A stretch of 50,265 nt of DNA from an uncultured Flavobacteriaceae bacterium (lineage in GTDB: Bacteria > Bacteroidota > Bacteroidia > Flavobacteriales > Flavobacteriaceae). The notes beneath the pieces are model-generated. The model was not told where the DNA came from. It made no database searches and saw only the letters and a list, made by a program, of their open reading frames with translations. The stretch lies in contig CALHCJ010000048.1 in the NCBI GenBank assembly GCA_937936275.1, positions 1-50,265 on the forward strand, read 5' to 3'. Made by a program: the position numbers and the translations under genes. Of this stretch, positions 33,081-42,838 are shown piece after piece (position 1 is the first letter of the stretch; every line of letters begins with the position of its first letter).

Positions 33081-35564
33081 TTAAGATCCACACATCAGAC
33101 AATCATCGTCAGCTTGCCCTTCTTTAGCACGAGCAATCATTTCTTTCATTTCTTGAGGCGTCATCGGCTGAATATCAGTTTCAGTCTGCGAATCAGCAAC
33201 TGGCGTAGTTTCCACTTGAATGGCCTGTGCTGTTGCTGGTGTTGCTGCCGCTACTTCAGCTTCCGCCGCAACACTAATAGGCATCTCTTTCTTCTTCGTA
33301 TTATCTAAGGTAAACTTAATGGCATCTACAGCTGCTTTAGTTCTTAAATAATACATTCCTGTTTTCAAACCACTTTTCCATGCGTAAAAGTGCATCGAGG
33401 TTAACTTTGAATAATTGGCATTTTCCATGAACAAGTTCAATGATTGACTTTGATCAATAAAATATCCTCTATGTCTAGACATATCAATGATATCTTTCAT
33501 GCTCAATTCCCAAACTGTCTTATACAACTCTCGAATATCAGCTGGAATAGTTTCAATATGTTGAATAGAACCGTTTGCACGCATCAATTCTTGTTTCATA
33601 TTTTCATTCCATAACCCTAAACCTACTAAATCTTCTAATAAGTGCTTATTCACTACAATGAATTCCCCAGAAAGCACTCTTCTTGTATAGATGTTTGAAG
33701 TATAAGGCTCAAAACATTCATTGTTTCCTAAAATTTGAGAGGTAGAGGCTGTAGGCATTGGCGCTACCAATAATGAGTTTCGAACTCCGTTTTTCTTAAT
33801 ATCCTTGCGAAGTTTAGCCCAATCCCATCTTCCAGAAAGTTCTTCGTCTTTGATATTCCATAAATTGTATTGAAAATCACCCTTAGAAATAGGCGATCCT
33901 TCGTACGAAGAATAGGTGCCTTCCACTTTTGCCAATTCCATTGAGGCAGTAACTGAAGCAAAATAAAGTGTTTCAAAGATTTCTTGATTCAACTTCTTGG
34001 CTTCATCACTTGTAAATGGTAAGCGTAACATTATGAACGCATCAGCTAAACCTTGCACTCCCAAACCAATAGGTCTATGGCGCATATTTGAGTTTTCAGC
34101 TTCTTTTACAGGATAAAAATTTCTATCTATTACTTTATTCAAATTTTTCGTAACCCTTTTCGTTACTTTAAATAATTCTTTATGGTCAAACGCGCCATTC
34201 TTAATGAACATTGGCAAAGCAATAGACGCTAGGTTACATACCGCAATTTCATCAGGAGAGGTATACTCCATAATTTCGGTACATAAATTAGAAGAGCGTA
34301 TCGTACCCAAATTTTTCTGATTGCTCTTACGGTTCGCAGCGTCTTTATACAACATATAAGGCGTACCGGTCTCGATTTGAGATTCTAAAATCTTCTCCCA
34401 AAGTTCTCGTGCTTTTACGGTTTTACGCCCTTTACCTTCTGCTTCGTAGCCTAAGTATAATTTTTCGAATTCTTCACTATGACTAGTAAAAAGACCAGGA
34501 CACTCGTTCGGACACATTAAAGTCCAATCTTCATTATTCTCCACTCTTTTCATGAATAAATCAGAAATCCACATTGCATAAAACAAATCACGCGCACGCA
34601 TTTCTTCTTTCCCATGGTTCTTTTTTAAATCTAAAAACTCATAGATGTCTGCGTGCCAAGGTTCCATATAAATCGCAAAGCTTCCTTTACGTTTTCCTCC
34701 TCCCTGATCAACGTACCTAGCGGTATCGTTAAAAACCTGTAACATAGGAACTATTCCGTTTGATGTTCCGTTCGTTCCAGCGATATATGAACCAGTCGCT
34801 CTAATATTATGAATTGAAAGACCTATACCGCCAGCAGATTGTGAAATCTTGGCTGTATTTTTCAATGTATCGTAGATACCATCAATACTATCGTCTTTCA
34901 TTGCCAGCAGGAAACAAGAAGACATTTGTGGTTTTGGAGTACCTGAATTGAAAAGTGTTGGTGTTGCATGTGTAAAGTACTTCTTAGACATCAACTCATA
35001 AGTCTCAATAGCAGCATCTAAATCATCCAAATGTATACCAATAGAAACACGCATCAACATATGCTGAGGGCGTTCAGCAATTTGTCCGTTTAACTTTAAA
35101 AGATAAGAACGTTCTAAGGTTTTAAAACCGAAATAATCGTAGCCAAAATCACGGTTATAAATAATGGTTGAATCTAACTTCTCTGAATTTTTTTTGATCA
35201 CCTCATATACCTCATCAGAAAGTAATGGTGCTTTCTTACCCGTTCTTGGATTCACGTATAAATACAAATCTTCCATGGTTTCCGAGAAAGACTTTTTTGT
35301 GTTCTTATGTAGGTTTGAAACAGAAATACGAGCCGCCAATTTCGCATAATCAGGATGCGTAGTCGTCATTGTAGCGGCAATTTCGGCTGCTAAATTATCT
35401 AATTCTGAAGTTGTTACACCATCATAAAGTCCTTCAATGACACGCATTGCTACTTTTAGTGGATCTACAAGCCCATTAAGGCCGTAACATAGTTTTCGAA
35501 CACGCGCTGTGATCTTATCGAACATTATCAACTCTTTTCTTCCGTCTCTTTTTACTACATACAT
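33081..35564 (-). CDS. nrdA: Ribonucleoside-diphosphate reductase, alpha subunit (class Ia)
   Basis: The 827-residue catalytic subunit reduces ribonucleotides to deoxyribonucleotides. The N-terminus ([22 protein letters not shown]) is an ATP-cone that senses ATP/dATP. The core has [32 protein letters not shown] with a conserved Cys-Glu, and [17 protein letters not shown]. The chain ends in CLMCGS, the swinging redox Cys pair. Between about 745 and 800 is an Ala/Thr/Gln-rich linker connecting the barrel to this tail. It lies 167 bases downstream of nrdB on the same strand. Slightly larger than E. coli NrdA. Confidence 0.95.
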   Translation of the reverse strand: MYVVKRDGRKELIMFDKITARVRKLCYGLNGLVDPLKVAMRVIEGLYDGVTTSELDNLAAEIAATMTTTHPDYAKLAARISVSNLHKNTKKSFSETMEDLYLYVNPRTGKKAPLLSDEVYEVIKKNSEKLDSTIIYNRDFGYDYFGFKTLERSYLLKLNGQIAERPQHMLMRVSIGIHLDDLDAAIETYELMSKKYFTHATPTLFNSGTPKPQMSSCFLLAMKDDSIDGIYDTLKNTAKISQSAGGIGLSIHNIRATGSYIAGTNGTSNGIVPMLQVFNDTARYVDQGGGKRKGSFAIYMEPWHADIYEFLDLKKNHGKEEMRARDLFYAMWISDLFMKRVENNEDWTLMCPNECPGLFTSHSEEFEKLYLGYEAEGKGRKTVKARELWEKILESQIETGTPYMLYKDAANRKSNQKNLGTIRSSNLCTEIMEYTSPDEIAVCNLASIALPMFIKNGAFDHKELFKVTKRVTKNLNKVIDRNFYPVKEAENSNMRHRPIGLGVQGLADAFIMLRLPFTSDEAKKLNQEIFETLYFASVTASMELAKVEGTYSSYEGSPISKGDFQYNLWNIKDEELSGRWDWAKLRKDIKKNGVRNSLLVAPMPTASTSQILGNNECFEPYTSNIYTRRVLSGEFIVVNKHLLEDLVGLGLWNENMKQELMRANGSIQHIETIPADIRELYKTVWELSMKDIIDMSRHRGYFIDQSQSLNLFMENANYSKLTSMHFYAWKSGLKTGMYYLRTKAAVDAIKFTLDNTKKKEMPISVAAEAEVAAATPATAQAIQVETTPVADSQTETDIQPMTPQEMKEMIARAKEGQADDDCLMCGS

Positions 35565-35731
35565 TTGGCTACTCTTATTTTTACTGGTTAATACTATTGG
35601 TCATCAAAGCCTGCAAGATTTTTCTGAAATATTTCAGAGCAAATAAACCTTGTAGGCTAATTAGGTTGTTATTTTAATTATAATGGGGTAAACCTGTTGA
35701 GTTGAAAAACGCAATAGGTTTTTAATGTTAT

Positions 35732-36712
35732 CTAGAAATCAGCGTCGAAACTGATTTTTTGCGCATCTTCATCTTTATTCATCACACCTGCTTTCTGATA
35801 CTCAGCAACTCTTTTTTCAAAGAAATTTGTTTTTCCTTGCAGGGAAATCATATCCATAAAATCGAACGGATTCGTTGCGTTATACACCTTATCGCATTCC
35901 AACTCAACTAAAAGTCTATCAGTTACGAACTCTAAATACTGTGTCATTAATTTTGCATTCATTCCAATGAGACTAGCCGGAAGAGACTCTGTGATAAATT
36001 CTCTTTCTATGTTTAGAGCATCTACCAAAATAGCAGTAATACGCTCTTTAGGGACCTTACTTATCAAATGCTTGTTATGCAAGTGTACTGCATAATCACA
36101 GTGCATGCCTTCATCTCTAGAAATTAATTCATTTGAGAACGTTAAACCAGGTAACAATCCTCTTTTCTTCAACCAAAAGATAGAACAGAAAGCTCCTGAA
36201 AAAAAGATTCCCTCTACGGCTGCAAAAGCAATTAAACGCTCTGCAAAACTTGGAGATTCAATCCAGTTTAACGCCCAGTCTGCCTTTTTCTTAATGGCAG
36301 GAAAATTTTCTATCGCCTTAAACAAGGTATTTTTCTCTTTTTCATCTTTTACGTAAGTGTCTATCAAAAGAGAATATGTTTCAGAGTGAATGTTCTCCAT
36401 CATGATCTGAAATCCATAGAAAAATTTGGCTTCTGCATATTGCACCTCACTCACAAAGTTTTCTGCTAGATTTTCATTTACGATTCCATCAGAGGCAGCA
36501 AAGAAAGCTAAAATATGTTTGATGAAGTAACGCTCATCATCATTCAATTTATTATTCCAATCATTAAGGTCTTCACTAAGATCTATTTCCTCTGCTGTCC
36601 AGAAACAAGCTTCGCATTTTTTGTACCAATCCCATAAATCATGATGTTTGATAGGGAAAATTACAAATCGGTCATCGTTTTCTTCCAAAATAGGCTCTAC
36701 AGCTGTGGACAT
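35732..36712 (-). CDS. nrdB: Ribonucleoside-diphosphate reductase, beta subunit (class Ia)
   Basis: The 326-residue radical-generating subunit. Di-iron ligands are visible: Asp in [11 protein letters not shown], Glu and His in [11 protein letters not shown], and the later EGIFFSGAF and HCDYAVHL region. The Tyr in SETYS is at the position of the radical tyrosine, so this is a tyrosyl-radical enzyme. The C-terminus ISFDADF is the peptide that docks on NrdA. It is the promoter-proximal gene of the nrdB-nrdA pair. I found no clear NrdR box in the region before it. Confidence 0.95.
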   Translation of the reverse strand: MSTAVEPILEENDDRFVIFPIKHHDLWDWYKKCEACFWTAEEIDLSEDLNDWNNKLNDDERYFIKHILAFFAASDGIVNENLAENFVSEVQYAEAKFFYGFQIMMENIHSETYSLLIDTYVKDEKEKNTLFKAIENFPAIKKKADWALNWIESPSFAERLIAFAAVEGIFFSGAFCSIFWLKKRGLLPGLTFSNELISRDEGMHCDYAVHLHNKHLISKVPKERITAILVDALNIEREFITESLPASLIGMNAKLMTQYLEFVTDRLLVELECDKVYNATNPFDFMDMISLQGKTNFFEKRVAEYQKAGVMNKDEDAQKISFDADF

Positions 36713-36937
36713 AGTCTTATAATATTTAAAATGTTAGTGTAACGGGTTGAAAATTACCCCTGTGCTGGGCTTACAAAGATGGAAAATAAAGAGGTATAAA
36801 AAATGTGTGTTTCAAAGATTCCATCACAAAGTTTTTAACATCGGGTGTTGAAATCTAGGCTCGTAACTGATATACATTACGCTTTAGAAAGAATGACAAT
36901 TTACCCAAATTTTATATTGACGTTGAACAAAAAAAAT

Positions 36938-36975
36938 AAACCAAAAAGTATGTTTTTGAATATACTTTTTGGTTT
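36938..36975 (-). terminator. Perfect 14-base-pair hairpin, likely minus-strand terminator
   Basis: Arms 36938-36951 and 36962-36975 are exact reverse complements around a ten-base loop. On the minus strand a T-rich tail follows the stem (A then eight T). It lies between the candidate RNA and nrdB, so it may be a second terminator for the RNA or end an unknown transcript. Confidence 0.65.
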
Positions 36976-37059
36976 AAAAAATAGATTCTTCAAACCAAGT
37001 TAAAATACTTTATAAATATTAGAAACTTAAGGTTCGTGCAGGAAACTGAACAACTAAAA

Positions 37060-37092
37060 TTAAAAAGCCCAGAAGCAAAACTTCTGGGCTTT
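37060..37092 (-). terminator. Strong minus-strand terminator ending the candidate RNA
   Basis: AAAGCCCAGAAG (37064-37075 region) pairs with CTTCTGGGCTTT (37081-37092) around a five-base loop. On the minus strand the stem is followed by TTTTTAATTTT; on the plus strand the T-run is short, so it favours minus-strand transcription. Confidence 0.8.
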
Positions 37093-37345
37093 AAATTTAA
37101 TGAATATGATACCGCCAAACCGTACGGCCCTTCTGGTGTATTAATAATAATACTTGTCGCAAAAAGTGCTGATTCAGGTAGTTCCCCCGAAACCTATAAT
37201 CGAGCAAATCACCTTAAGCCAACAAGTTGGTTAGGTGTACAATAAGCAACAATCACCAGACAGGCCCTGTTACTAGAACAGTAACACACTCTTATTAAAA
37301 ATGCGTGCCTTAGACCGTACCTTTTCGGATTGGCAGTTTCATAAA
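37060..37345 (-). ncRNA. Candidate structured non-coding RNA
   Basis: This part of the 827-base gap between nrdB and the gene at 37540 has no convincing ORF in either direction but is richer in GC than the surrounding intergenic DNA. On the minus strand it holds strong local hairpins: a seven-base-pair stem at 37267-37285, a bulged stem at 37211-37237 (CCAAC with GTTGG inside), and complementary segments near its two ends (GTACGG and CCGTAC). It finishes in a perfect 12-base-pair terminator with a T-run (37064-37092, minus). I see none of the core motifs of RNase P, tmRNA or SRP RNA. The 5' end is a guess. The 70-residue plus-strand ORF here is best explained as reading through RNA structure. 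Confidence 0.4.
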
Positions 37346-37539
37346 TTTTAAAGAACTTTTTATTCAAATACTATTGCAAACCTTCAAACTACTACTTAAA
37401 CTATAGTTTTACCCACTTCTACAGAAAGTAAAAATACGATGTTTAAAGTGAAATATCTTACATAAATATTCATAATTATAAGTTAAAACATCCTCATTTC
37501 TAAGGATTTATCCGTTTGTGAAGCACTTAAAAAATCCAC

Positions 37540-38088
37540 TTACTTCTTTGTGGCTATAAAATCTCCACTTAAATCAATAAATTGTCCCTTTGCATTTTTC
37601 AATTTGAACTTTAGCGTTCCCCCTAACCTTTCATCATTTATATGATTAATTTTAATTTCACCACTTTTCGCAAAAAAAGGCATCTCCCCTAGAACATATA
37701 TGTCTGCAAAACCAAATACTCCATCAAAGTTATTTAATAGGCCTTGTGATTTTTTTGAAACTTGATAAGAACCCTTTGAAATCTGACCCAATTTTTTGGG
37801 TTTAGAAATTAAGAATTGTATGGTGTGCCTTGTTGCATCATCTGTATTTTTTAAGGTTAATTTTAAAATCGAAAAACGAACCCCGTCTTGCTTGGTTCTG
37901 GTTATCGTTTCAAAATTTACAGTACCGATCAAATTTTGATTTGTGGTCCCACTTGCGCGCAACAAGTATTCTCCTGAAAAAACTTTTTCCTCTGACGTTG
38001 TGCTTTCAAACTTGGTTCCCGAAGTAAGAACAAGGGGAACTAAAATCCAAAGACTAATCTTTGCGATTTTAGTAAAGAAATGTGACAT
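37540..38088 (-). CDS. Secreted protein of unknown function
   Basis: A 182-residue protein with a signal peptide (about 1-24, ISLWILVPLVLTSG) and a compact beta-rich body (GEYLLRASGTTNQNLIGTVNFETI, RFSILKLTLKNTDDATRHTIQFLIS, GGTLKFKLKNAKGQFIDLSGDFIATKK). It resembles small lipid- or solute-binding beta proteins of Bacteroidota, but I cannot name a family. A second small exported or anchored protein lies 49 bases upstream on the same strand. Confidence 0.65.
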   Translation of the reverse strand: MSHFFTKIAKISLWILVPLVLTSGTKFESTTSEEKVFSGEYLLRASGTTNQNLIGTVNFETITRTKQDGVRFSILKLTLKNTDDATRHTIQFLISKPKKLGQISKGSYQVSKKSQGLLNNFDGVFGFADIYVLGEMPFFAKSGEIKINHINDERLGGTLKFKLKNAKGQFIDLSGDFIATKK

Positions 38089-38136
38089 AATTTTGGTTTG
38101 GTTTGGTTAGGCGGTTCTCTTTTTGAAATTTAACTC

Positions 38137-38292
38137 TCATTGAGGTATTTCATGATACCTTAAATCTTCTTCTGACCCAAATGTATCTGAAGCAACAATA
38201 CTTTCATCAATTCTCTTATTTGAATTTTCAATAACAACTGCTAACAAAAGCATCAAAACAAAAACAGTGAACGTTATAAAACACTTTTTCAT
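38137..38292 (-). CDS. Small membrane-anchored protein (hypothetical)
   Basis: A 51-residue ORF starting MKKCFITFTVFVLMLLLAVV, one hydrophobic anchor followed by a short acidic tail ending HEIPQ. The frame extends to Met at 38328, but the shorter start gives a normal signal-anchor. It is on the same strand as the secreted protein at 37540 and probably co-transcribed. Function unknown. Confidence 0.4.
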   Translation of the reverse strand: MKKCFITFTVFVLMLLLAVVIENSNKRIDESIVASDTFGSEEDLRYHEIPQ

Positions 38293-38328
38293 GGCTTTAG
38301 AAAATTTAACATTCAACGAATCACTCAC

Positions 38329-38643
38329 GGGACTAAAAGCTATGATAAATTGAGCGTCTAAAATAAAGTACTTCGAATATGTTCATAAGGCATTATGTAC
38401 AAATGGTAGTATATTCTGTATGAATTGCGCGCGTACTACAAACCTTCAAGAGTTAATAAAACCAATTAATACTGTTCTATAAACCATTTGAAAGGAATTG
38501 CTCAGACCTAGCGCCTCATCTTTTTTTAATTGTTTTTCACCAACCGTACTTAAATTCTATCCATTGGCACATCTTTTTTTGAATCCATCACACATCATGT
38601 TATTTTTAACTAACTTTCTTAACGAATATCAAGACAAGAGCTA
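38329..38643. other. Gene-free stretch upstream of the LytTR regulator
   Basis: 315 AT-rich bases between divergent genes. I see no ORF, no strong hairpin and no exact TAnnTTTG element; it presumably holds both promoters. Confidence 0.4.
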
Positions 38644-39378
38644 ATGATTGAAGCGGTAATAGTTGACGATGAGATAAAAGCATTGCAGAGTCTTTCATGG
38701 GAACTCACTAATTTTAGCGATGAAATCAACGTATCGGCATCTTTTACAGATCCGATTGAGGCTTTAAATCATCTGGAACTAAATACTCCTGATTGTCTTT
38801 TTTTAGATATTGAAATGCCCACTATGGATGGTTTTCAATTTATTCAAAAATTAAAAAACAAAGATTTTCCGGTGGTGATAACAACAGCATACAACCAGTA
38901 TGCTATTAAAGCACTTAAAAACGAAGCAATTGATTATCTTTTGAAACCTATAGATACTGATGACCTTAAAGAGACTTTAACGAAAATCAAAAAATTTAAT
39001 GCTAAAAATTATACCGCGGAGCGTCTTGAAAAAATACTTTTGAACTTTAATTCGAATGCTGTTGATAAGAAAATTACATTTAATACCGATGGTAAATTGG
39101 TATTTCTAGAGAGTAATGAAATCATTTATGCAGAATCTGATGGTAACTATAGTACCATTTACCTTACAGATGGTCAAAAAATAGTTTTGACAAAAAAATT
39201 AAAAGAAGTTAATGAAATACTACCTTCAAGCTCTTTTTTTAGGATTCATAATTCATACATTATTAATCTTACAAAAATCAAAGAATTCTTGAAAACAGAC
39301 GGGTACGTTATTTTAAAACCCAACCACAAAATTCCAGTATCTAGACAAAAGAAATCTGATTTTCTAGATATGTTGTAA
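38644..39378 (+). CDS. LytTR-family response regulator
   Basis: A 244-residue two-component regulator. Residues 1-120 are a receiver: acidic pair Asp8-Asp9, phospho-acceptor Asp55 (LFLDIEMP), Thr80/Thr81 and Lys101 (YLLKPID). The C-terminal part (ITFNTDGKLVFLESNEIIYAESDGNYSTIYL, then FFRIHNSYIINLTKIKEF, HKIPVSRQKK) is a LytTR DNA-binding domain. The partner kinase follows 64 bases downstream. Targets are unknown; regulators of this type often control their neighbours, here the small exported proteins on the minus strand. Confidence 0.92.
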   Translation: MIEAVIVDDEIKALQSLSWELTNFSDEINVSASFTDPIEALNHLELNTPDCLFLDIEMPTMDGFQFIQKLKNKDFPVVITTAYNQYAIKALKNEAIDYLLKPIDTDDLKETLTKIKKFNAKNYTAERLEKILLNFNSNAVDKKITFNTDGKLVFLESNEIIYAESDGNYSTIYLTDGQKIVLTKKLKEVNEILPSSSFFRIHNSYIINLTKIKEFLKTDGYVILKPNHKIPVSRQKKSDFLDML

Positions 39379-39442
39379 ATTTCCCCATGTTCTTACGCCT
39401 ACAAAAGGGGAATCATACCCTTACGCGCTTTTATTTCTACCG

Positions 39443-41365
39443 ATGAAAAATTATTTTTTTGTTTTATTTCTTCTCATCACTATTCAAGGGTTTTCTCAAT
39501 CGGTCTCAAAATCTTTTGAAAAAACTATTGATAGTCTGACAAATAAATCCCCTGAAGGTTATACAAGTATCCATTCTGTACTTAGAAAATATAGAAACGA
39601 CACTATTGGCATGCGTTATTTTGCAAAAATTGCCGCTAATAAAGGTTATTTTGATGGACAAGCATATGCACTGAATGAACTTGGTCGAAAGTATCGAAAC
39701 ACGACTCAATATGCCAAAGCCATCACTTTACACAAAGAAGCATTAGAGATCGCGAATGCTGCCAATAGTCTTGAATTTAAAGTTTCAAGTCTTAATAATT
39801 TAGCCCTTGTTTACCGAAGAACATCCTCAATTCGAACAGCAATGGATTATAATCAAAAAGCTCTAGAACTGGCTGAGACTGTTGATAATCCCTCGACAAG
39901 TTTAAAAAGGAGTATCAATATCTCTCATAATTCAATTGGTAATCTTTACAAAAAGTTAAAGCAATACGATAGGGCTATAAAACAATTTGAAAAGTCCTTA
40001 TACCTAGAGTCTGAATTAAACAATGTACTCGGTCAAGCTATTAACTATCAAAATATTGGATATTGTAAAGAAGAACTAGGGGATTTAGAAGGAGCTTTTG
40101 AAGATTATAACACCTCACTAGCTCTAAATGAACAAATCAATAATGAAATGGGACTTATCATTTGTCACAATAGTATCGCTCAGATATATATCAAACAAGG
40201 GAAGCCCCATAAAGCACTTCATCTTCTGAAACCCACTCTTGATATTGCTAAAAAACGTGGAGATGGTTATTTAACAGCACCTTTACTTGTAAATCTTGGA
40301 TGGGCAAAATCATTGTTAGAAGAAAATAGAGAAGCTGAAAAGAATATGTTGTTGGGGCTTAAGCTATCTGAAGAATCTAATTTACCACTATCTGCAGCCC
40401 ATGCATCTCACCTACTATCAAAACTCTATCAAAAACAAAGAAAGTTTGAAAAAGCACTTCAATACAATCTCAAATCTGAACAGATTGAAGAAGAGATTCA
40501 AAATGAAAGTACCCTTCGATATGTTAATGACATAATTTTTAGATACGATTCTCAAAAACAAGTGAATAGGATTGAAGTCTTAGCAAAGGAAAACGAAAAT
40601 GTAACCTTAGCGTTAAGAAAAAATCGAACCATCTTATTAATTGCTGGATTAGCGCTAGCCTTATTAGCCGGAATCTTCTACATTTTATATCGTCAGTTTC
40701 AACTAAAGAATGAAAAGAAGGTGCTAACGCTCGAACAAAGCATGCTTCGTAGTCAAATGAATCCTCATTTTTTATTTAATTCTTTAAATTCTATCAAACT
40801 ATATATCATTAATAACGAACAAAAAAATGCGGTTCACTATCTGAATAAGTTCTCTAAACTGGTACGAAAAATATTAGAAGCTTCTTCTTTGAGAGAAATA
40901 CCGCTGGCAGAAGAGCTAGAAACTGCTGAACTGTATATGAATATAGAAAATATTCGATTTTCTAACGAAATTGATTTTCAGATAAACATAAGTGATGAAA
41001 TCGATCCGCATGTTGTGAAAATTCCTTCCTTGATTTTACAACCCTTTTTAGAGAATGCTTTGTGGCACGGACTTTCGTCAAAAACTGGAGAAAAGAAGAT
41101 ACAAGTTGATGTTCGCAAAGCGGATGATCGCGGGTATATTGATATCATCATCACCGATAATGGGATTGGTAGAGCGGCTTCTGAACGAATCAAATTAGGT
41201 AAGGTATTAAAGCGAAAATCAGTTGGAATAGATATCACAAAAGATCGGTTGTTAAATTTTTCTCGTGATTTTCAAAATTCATTTAATCTAGAAATTATTG
41301 ATCTTTTTAAGGGCGATGGTGGTGCTAACGGCACCAAGATTCTACTGCATATACCAACTATTTGA
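39443..41365 (+). CDS. LytS/YehU-type histidine kinase with TPR sensor
   Basis: A 640-residue kinase. Signal peptide 1-19, then about eight tetratricopeptide-like repeats (about 70-360) in the periplasm, a membrane helix at 396-416, and a His_kinase domain whose phospho-acceptor is His442 in SQMNPHFLFNSLNS. The ATP-binding part has FLENALWHGL (N box) and DNGIGR (G1). Paired with the LytTR regulator just upstream. The TPR array suggests sensing through protein-protein contact. The end overlaps the convergent DUF3109 gene by eight bases. Confidence 0.9.
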   Translation: MKNYFFVLFLLITIQGFSQSVSKSFEKTIDSLTNKSPEGYTSIHSVLRKYRNDTIGMRYFAKIAANKGYFDGQAYALNELGRKYRNTTQYAKAITLHKEALEIANAANSLEFKVSSLNNLALVYRRTSSIRTAMDYNQKALELAETVDNPSTSLKRSINISHNSIGNLYKKLKQYDRAIKQFEKSLYLESELNNVLGQAINYQNIGYCKEELGDLEGAFEDYNTSLALNEQINNEMGLIICHNSIAQIYIKQGKPHKALHLLKPTLDIAKKRGDGYLTAPLLVNLGWAKSLLEENREAEKNMLLGLKLSEESNLPLSAAHASHLLSKLYQKQRKFEKALQYNLKSEQIEEEIQNESTLRYVNDIIFRYDSQKQVNRIEVLAKENENVTLALRKNRTILLIAGLALALLAGIFYILYRQFQLKNEKKVLTLEQSMLRSQMNPHFLFNSLNSIKLYIINNEQKNAVHYLNKFSKLVRKILEASSLREIPLAEELETAELYMNIENIRFSNEIDFQINISDEIDPHVVKIPSLILQPFLENALWHGLSSKTGEKKIQVDVRKADDRGYIDIIITDNGIGRAASERIKLGKVLKRKSVGIDITKDRLLNFSRDFQNSFNLEIIDLFKGDGGANGTKILLHIPTI

Positions 41366-41927
41366 CATGCTCTTTGGCTATCAGTTCTAGATCACTATAC
41401 CATTTTTCACCAAATTTTCGAACCAAAGCTTCTTTAACAAACTTGTAAATTGGCACTTTAAGTTCTGCTCCTAGGGAACAAGCTGGGTCACATATTTCCC
41501 ATTTATGATAATTGACCGCGGTAAGCTCGGTATATTCCTTTACTCGAATAGGATATAAATGACAAGAAACTGGTTTTTTCCATTGGGTAATTCCCTGATT
41601 GTAGGCTTCCTCTAGTCCACATTTTGCGGTTTTGTTTTCCGTAAAAATCACATATGCGCATTCACTACCGTTTATTAAAGGAGTTTCCCATTCTCCGTCT
41701 TCCCCCTTAACAAAAGCTCCTTGAGATGTTATCGCAGCTATCCCTTCTGGTCTCAAAAAAGATTTAACATCTGCATAAATATCAACTAAAATTTCTGTTT
41801 CATGATCTTCTAAGGGCGCTCCAGCGTCTCCATCTATACAGCATTGCCCCTTGCAAGCGTTGAGGTTACAAACAAAATCATTCTCTATTATTTCTTCGGA
41901 TATAATTGTTTTTCCTAATTGAAACAT
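41358..41927 (-). CDS. DUF3109 family protein (YkgJ-like, cysteine-rich)
   Basis: A 189-residue cytoplasmic protein. The N-terminal CNLNACKGQCCIDGDAGAPL and later Cys in GSECAYVIF, KCGLE, SCHLYPIR and ICDPAC give about eight conserved Cys, as in the zinc/iron chelating CxxCxxxCC family. The biochemical role is unknown. It ends eight bases inside the end of the kinase gene on the other strand and diverges from marC-like MarC. Confidence 0.85.
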   Translation of the reverse strand: MFQLGKTIISEEIIENDFVCNLNACKGQCCIDGDAGAPLEDHETEILVDIYADVKSFLRPEGIAAITSQGAFVKGEDGEWETPLINGSECAYVIFTENKTAKCGLEEAYNQGITQWKKPVSCHLYPIRVKEYTELTAVNYHKWEICDPACSLGAELKVPIYKFVKEALVRKFGEKWYSDLELIAKEHVK

Positions 41928-42014
41928 CTTGTCTTTTTAAGCTTTCAAAGATACCATTTCAGGGTATGGAATACTATTAATTCTATCTGTAGGTGATAAA
42001 CCTATTATTAGTCT

Positions 42015-42022
42015 TAAATTTG
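42015..42022 (+). promoter_or_regulatory. -7 element for the MarC gene
   Basis: TAAATTTG is an exact match to TAnnTTTG and lies 17 bases before the ATG at 42040. No clear -33 TTTG. Confidence 0.5.
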
Positions 42023-42039
42023 CCGAAAATTTAAAAAAT

Positions 42040-42624
42040 ATGTCTTTGGATCTTCAATTTGATATGCGACAAATTGCTACTTCAAGCATGATTCTATTTG
42101 CTGTAATTGATATCGTGGGAAGTATTCCAATTATAATTGGTTTGCGCAATAAGGTGGGGCACATACAATCAGAAAAAGCTTCAATTGTTGCTGCTATTAT
42201 GATGGTTGCTTTTCTTTTCGTAGGTGAGGAAATTTTGAATTTAATTGGTATTGACGTAAACTCTTTTGCCGTAGCTGGGGCTTTTATAATTTTCTTTTTA
42301 GCTATTGAAATGATTTTGGGAATACAACTTTTCAAGGGTGATGCGCCAGAAACAGCATCCATTGTACCTTTGGCATTTCCTATGATAGCTGGTGCAGGCA
42401 CCATGACTTCGTTATTGTCGCTTCGTGCAGAATACTATGTTGAAAATATTATTGTTGCTATTATCGTGAATACTATCTTTGTGTATCTGGTATTAAAATC
42501 TTCTAGTAAGATTGAAAAAATTTTAGGAACAAGTGGTATCGGAATTATTCAAAAGGTTTTTGGTGTTATACTTTTGGCAATTGCGGTAAAATTGTTTGCC
42601 ACCAATATTAACCAACTTTTTTAG
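42040..42624 (+). CDS. MarC-family integral membrane protein
   Basis: A 194-residue inner-membrane protein with six helices. Characteristic segments: FAVIDIVGSIPIIIGL near the N-terminus, AGAFIIFFLAIEMILGIQLF, VPLAFPMIAGAGTMTSLL and a C-terminal KVFGVILLAIAVKLF. The UPF0056/MarC family was once linked to antibiotic resistance without proof; the substrate is unknown. A small membrane gene follows after 10 bases. Confidence 0.88.
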   Translation: MSLDLQFDMRQIATSSMILFAVIDIVGSIPIIIGLRNKVGHIQSEKASIVAAIMMVAFLFVGEEILNLIGIDVNSFAVAGAFIIFFLAIEMILGIQLFKGDAPETASIVPLAFPMIAGAGTMTSLLSLRAEYYVENIIVAIIVNTIFVYLVLKSSSKIEKILGTSGIGIIQKVFGVILLAIAVKLFATNINQLF

Positions 42625-42634
42625 CTAGCTACAA

Positions 42635-42838
42635 ATGAAAAATTCTTTTTATATTATCTTAATCGTAATTGCGATAGCTTTAATAGCCTATAACGTAACG
42701 CTAGTTAATTTTAATAGCCCATTTGAAGGTGATAGTGTAATTGCAATTATTGGTATCGCCGCTTCCTTATGCGCAGTAGTGCTTTTACTAATCTTTCTAA
42801 CCTCAAAAAAAATTCAAGATCGGTTCAATAAAAACTAA
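42635..42838 (+). CDS. Small two-helix membrane protein of unknown function
   Basis: A 67-residue protein with two hydrophobic helices (about 5-26 and 35-58) and a basic tail. It follows the MarC gene by 10 bases and is likely co-transcribed. Its stop overlaps that of the convergent S41 protease by four bases. The topology resembles the small membrane protein at 1314; no family recognised. Confidence 0.6.
   Translation: MKNSFYIILIVIAIALIAYNVTLVNFNSPFEGDSVIAIIGIAASLCAVVLLLIFLTSKKIQDRFNKN

Noticed and set aside
36713-36937. NrdR boxes upstream of nrdB
   Set aside because: No pair of ACACTATAT-like sites at a suitable spacing could be recognised by eye.
37036-37245. 70-residue plus-strand ORF in the gap after nrdB
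   Set aside because: It runs through a terminator hairpin and a structured region, has no family resemblance and no domain-like pattern; better explained by an RNA on the other strand.
37060-37345. RNase P RNA, tmRNA or SRP RNA
   Set aside because: Their core motifs (for example GAGGAAAGTCC, a tRNA-like end with CCA, GGAAGCA-type loop) were looked for on both strands and not seen.
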